From assembly GCA_046483285.1 (NCBI GenBank), contig JAWODN010000102.1, forward strand, positions 1-49,290: a DNA stretch of 49,290 bases, written 5' to 3'. Positions 47,172 to 49,290 of the stretch are shown piece by piece (the first letter of the stretch is position 1; each line of letters opens with the position of its first letter). The translations under genes and the position numbers were made by a program. The DNA is from CAYRTV01 sp046483285. Its GTDB lineage: Bacteria > Acidobacteriota > Aminicenantia > Aminicenantales > Aminicenantaceae. The notes below the pieces were generated by a model. The model worked only from the letters and a program-made list of their open reading frames with translations. It did not search any database and was not told the origin of the DNA.

Positions 47172-47389
47172 TTCAGGATAATTTATCAGCATGGCCGATT
47201 TTTACCCTCAGGGCGTAGTCCTGAGGAGCGAAGCGAGAGAACCGTACCGGCATGGTCTTTTCGGTTCATCGTTCGTCCCGGCCGAAGCACCTACAGATCC
47301 CTCGTCGTTTCACTCCTCGGGACGACATTGAATTAAGGAATGTCGTCGTTTGCGCCAATCCCGGCCCGCTCATCATTCAGGCTAAAAAA
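47172..47389. repeat. Composite of family A and inner-element remnants
   Basis: It begins after TTCAGGATAA and includes ACCCTCAGGGCGTAGTCCTG. The stretch CAGATCCCTCGTCGTTTCAC, CTCCTCGGGACGACATTGAA and TTAAGGAATGTCGTC matches the right arm of the element nested at 5888-6044. CGCCAATCCCGGCCCGCTCA and TCATTCAGG match the right end of family A. It fills the acnB-proximal half of the 561-base divergent gap before isocitrate dehydrogenase. Confidence 0.6.
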
Positions 47390-47401
47390 CCGCTTTCTTA
47401 T

Positions 47402-47430
47402 GGCATCTGAAATTCAGGTCTGGCTTGGGC
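47402..47430 (+). repeat. Family D end-like fragment
   Basis: GGCATCTGAAATTCAGGTCT followed by GGCTT resembles the left terminus of the element at 8227-8420 (GGAATTCAGGTGTGGCT). No matching right end is visible. Confidence 0.35.
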
Positions 47431-47509
47431 TGCTTCCCGCTGGGAAAGCTGAATCCGGCTCCGTCAAGACATGAATAATATAACAGTTGCCCTAAAAGTT
47501 CAAAAGGTG

Positions 47510-47539
47510 TTGTTGATTTTGTTTAAAAAAAATTATAAG
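47510..47539 (+). promoter_or_regulatory. Possible promoter of the isocitrate dehydrogenase gene
   Basis: TTGTTG, an 18-base spacer and TATAAG sit in an AT-rich stretch 180 bases before the start codon. A family C repeat remnant lies between it and the gene. Confidence 0.35.
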
Positions 47540-47613
47540 ATTCATATTCGCCTGAATTATGCACGGACGGAATAGTCGCAGAAGAGAGATAACACAAATT
47601 TCGCAATTATTTT

Positions 47614-47648
47614 AAGAATTCATCATGAGCAAAGTTCATCAGCGAACA
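47614..47648 (-). repeat. Family C repeat, degenerate copy 5
   Basis: On the minus strand it reads GTTCGCTGATGAACTTTGCT followed by CATGATGAATTC, matching the family in both arms but with a scrambled central palindrome. It lies about 70 bases upstream of the isocitrate dehydrogenase start. Confidence 0.5.
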
Positions 47649-47718
47649 ATAACATCAGCTCATGATGCTGCGGCAAGAGAGTCTGATTCAGGTTCAATAA
47701 AACATGGGAGGAAGTAAT

Positions 47719-48921
47719 ATGGTTGATCAAAACGCGATCGAAAAGGCGAAGAAACATCTAAGTGAAATTTTGGAAGAGCAACTTCAACGCGTCGAAGAGA
47801 TGAAAAAACCTCAGGAATGGATTGACTACCAAAAAGTTAAACCCATCATTATCGGAATTCTCGGCGGCGACGGAATCGGACCTTATATTGCAGAAGAATC
47901 CAGAAAAATAATGGAATTTCTGCTTAAGGAAGAACTGGAGTCCGGAAAAGTTGAAATCCGCAACATCGAAGGGCTCACCATCGAAAACAGGGCCCGCCAA
48001 ATGAAATCCATCCCTGATGACGTTCTGGCCGAAATCAAAAAATGTCACGTCACCCTCAAAGGACCGACCACCACGCCGAGGAAGGGAGATGAATGGCCCA
48101 ACATCGAAAGCTGCAATGTTTCCATGCGTCGTTACCTGGACCTTTTCGCCAACGTGCGTCCGGTTCGTGTTCCCAAGGAAGGCATTGACTGGATGTTTTT
48201 CCGGGAAAACACAGAAGGGGCTTATGTTCTGGGCAGCCGGGGAATCAATGTGACGGAAGACTTGGCTATGGACTTTAAAGTCATAACCGAACAGGGCGCT
48301 GAAAGAATCATCCGGCTGGCATTTGAACACGCCAAAAAGAACAACATTAAAAAAGTCACCTTGGTGACCAAAGCCAATGTGGTCAAAACTTCCGATGGTA
48401 AATTTTTGGATGTGGGCTATAGAATCGCCAAGGAATATCCGGAGATTGAATGCGATGACTGGTATATCGACATCATGACCGCCAAACTGGTTGATCTCAA
48501 GCGCAGAACCCAGTTCAAAGTCATGGCTCTTCCCAATCTTTACGGAGACATTTTGACCGACGAAGCTGCGGAATTCCAGGGAGGCGTCGGAACAGCCGGT
48601 AGCGCCAATATCGGTAAACGCTACGCCATGTTCGAAGCCATTCACGGCTCCGCGCCTCGGATGGTGCGGGAAGGCCGGGCCAAATACGCAGATCCCTGCA
48701 GCATGATACGTGCCGCCGCTATGCTGATTGACCACATCGGTTATTCGGAAAGAAGCAAAAAACTCGAAATGGCCCTGGACATTTGCGGCACATATGAAAG
48801 AAAACTTCAACTCACCGGGCGCGATACCGGGTGCACCGGAGCTGAATATGCCGAATATTTGATGGAAACCATGCAGGACCCCGACTTAAAGAGCAAATGG
48901 GAAGGATATGTCAGCCAGTAA
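47719..48921 (+). CDS. Isocitrate dehydrogenase, isocitrate/isopropylmalate family
   Basis: A 400-residue decarboxylating dehydrogenase. After a charged helical extension of about 45 residues, IIIGILGGDGIGPYIAEES opens the fold. ESCNVSMRRYLDLFANVRPVRVP contains the substrate Ser, Asn and Arg residues, FRENTEGAYVLGS the Tyr-containing loop, and MALPNLYGDILTDEAAEFQGGVGTAGSANIG the metal-binding Asp region. EAIHGSAPRMV is the cofactor loop. Isocitrate is favoured by its place next to aconitase and malate dehydrogenase. Whether it uses NAD or NADP is not clear. GGAGG at 47707-47711 fixes the ATG at 47719 rather than 47704. Confidence 0.9.
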   Translation: MVDQNAIEKAKKHLSEILEEQLQRVEEMKKPQEWIDYQKVKPIIIGILGGDGIGPYIAEESRKIMEFLLKEELESGKVEIRNIEGLTIENRARQMKSIPDDVLAEIKKCHVTLKGPTTTPRKGDEWPNIESCNVSMRRYLDLFANVRPVRVPKEGIDWMFFRENTEGAYVLGSRGINVTEDLAMDFKVITEQGAERIIRLAFEHAKKNNIKKVTLVTKANVVKTSDGKFLDVGYRIAKEYPEIECDDWYIDIMTAKLVDLKRRTQFKVMALPNLYGDILTDEAAEFQGGVGTAGSANIGKRYAMFEAIHGSAPRMVREGRAKYADPCSMIRAAAMLIDHIGYSERSKKLEMALDICGTYERKLQLTGRDTGCTGAEYAEYLMETMQDPDLKSKWEGYVSQ

Positions 48922-48982
48922 AAAACATGAATGATCATTCCGCCGGCGGGCGAAATAATATAAAGTGATAATATTATTCTAT

Positions 48983-49234
48983 CCTGAATTATTCACGGGT
49001 CGAGATTGCCGCAGATGCGAGGCGCAGGGCATGAAGCCGTGGTACTTCACTGCGAATGCCCTGCAACAAAGCAGATGCGGTGAGAGTCGGCCCGCCCGAA
49101 GGGTAAAAAAATTGCGATTAAAATAAAAATATGAAAATGAAAAACTTTCTATTTGAACTTTCAATAAAAATCATGTTAATTGCTGATAAAAAGGGATTGC
49201 AAAAACATTGCAATTTTTTTATGAATAATTCAGG
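48983..49234. repeat. Family A inverted-repeat element, intact copy
   Basis: The ends CCTGAATTATTCA and TGAATAATTCAGG are perfect 13-base inverted repeats, 252 bases apart end to end. Inside are a hairpin GCAGGGCAT/ATGCCCTGC (49025-49064) and an AT-rich half with TTGCAA/TTGCAAT words. It fills nearly the whole 340-base gap between the isocitrate dehydrogenase and malate dehydrogenase genes and ends 18 bases before the Shine-Dalgarno of the latter. In reverse orientation about 190 bases match the copy between ruvA and ruvB almost exactly. Confidence 0.85.
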
Positions 49235-49261
49235 CTATCTAATATCAAAAGGAGGAGAAAA

Positions 49262-49290
49262 ATGAAAAAAAAGATTAGTGTTATAGGTGC
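49262..49290 (+). CDS. mdh: Malate dehydrogenase-like protein, first codons only
   Basis: The frame starts MKKKISVIGA and runs off the window. AAAGGAGGAGAAAA directly precedes the ATG. The basic start and the beginning of a Rossmann beta strand (ISVIGA) match lactate/malate dehydrogenases, which continue GNVG. The neighbouring isocitrate dehydrogenase and aconitase genes favour malate dehydrogenase. With ten residues visible this is a context call. Confidence 0.6.

Noticed and set aside
47758..48810. Open frame of 350 codons opposite the isocitrate dehydrogenase gene
   Set aside because: Entirely antisense to a gene with all family motifs; the Phe/His-rich product is what reversed Glu/Lys codons give.

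Overview
The window (49,290 bases) looks like a chromosomal stretch of a Gram-negative, heterotrophic bacterium from a poorly sampled lineage. Signs of a diderm cell are a secreted PKD protein with a beta-barrel-like end, an ExbD/TolR protein and a complete rod-shape operon. Signs of amino-acid and peptide use are tryptophanase, two OPT-family transporters, CstA, an NSS amino-acid symporter, acyl-CoA dehydrogenase and a split methylmalonyl-CoA mutase. A tandem DUF507 pair, a TIGR03960-like radical SAM protein beside mre/rod genes and a dense load of short interspersed repeats would fit Aminicenantota or Acidobacteriota-like lineages. That placement is inference from gene content only. No rRNA, tRNA, CRISPR array, prophage or transposase was seen.

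Layout. 1-3.1 kb (+): end of an MTA phosphorylase, a PfkB kinase and tryptophanase, with an unknown 118-residue protein (-) overlapping tail to tail. 3.5-8.0 kb (-): yebC-ruvC-ruvA-ruvB-queA, split between ruvA and ruvB by a nested repeat element. 8.5-11.1 kb (+): ylxP-rbfA-nrnA-truB, ribosome maturation and RNA turnover. 11.1-12.7 kb (+): an NSS symporter with an overlapping 31-residue membrane peptide. 12.8-13.75 kb (+): two DUF507 genes and a YbgC-like thioesterase. 13.9-17.1 kb (-): RfbD-like reductase, the PKD/barrel protein with a clear promoter and terminator, and a class I glutamine amidotransferase. 17.4 kb (+): a two-ACT-domain protein. 17.9-22.5 kb (-): a five-gene glycan operon of three GT4-like glycosyltransferases alternating with two small helical proteins, behind a near-consensus promoter. 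22.6-27.4 kb (+): OPT transporter, cstA, exbD-like gene and a thioredoxin-fold protein with a C-terminal CXXCH. 27.4-28.5 kb (-): acyl-CoA dehydrogenase. 28.6-29.2 kb: repeats and hairpins. 29.2-37.3 kb (-): mreB-mreC-mreD-mrdA-rodA and the radical SAM gene. 37.4-41.45 kb (+): second OPT transporter, a lone PqqD-like protein, def and fmt. 41.5-47.2 kb (-): M23 peptidase, the two mutase subunits and aconitase B. 47.7 kb to the end (+): an isocitrate dehydrogenase-type enzyme and the first codons of a probable malate dehydrogenase.

The metabolic genes fit together. Peptides and amino acids would enter through OPT, CstA and NSS carriers. Tryptophan would be cleaved to pyruvate, indole and ammonia, acyl-CoAs oxidised, propionyl units fed in through methylmalonyl-CoA mutase, and carbon run through aconitase, isocitrate dehydrogenase and malate dehydrogenase.

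The least explained content is the repeat landscape. There are at least four families: a 252-bp element with perfect 13-bp terminal inverted repeats, present once intact and once carrying a second inverted-repeat element; a 194-bp element with 20-bp termini; a roughly 45-bp repeat found five times, one copy supplying the start region of a gene; and a cluster of four perfect hairpins. Other leads are the helical proteins of the glycan operon, the CXXCH thioredoxin-fold protein, the symporter-linked micropeptide and a RodA lacking a normally conserved Glu and Lys.
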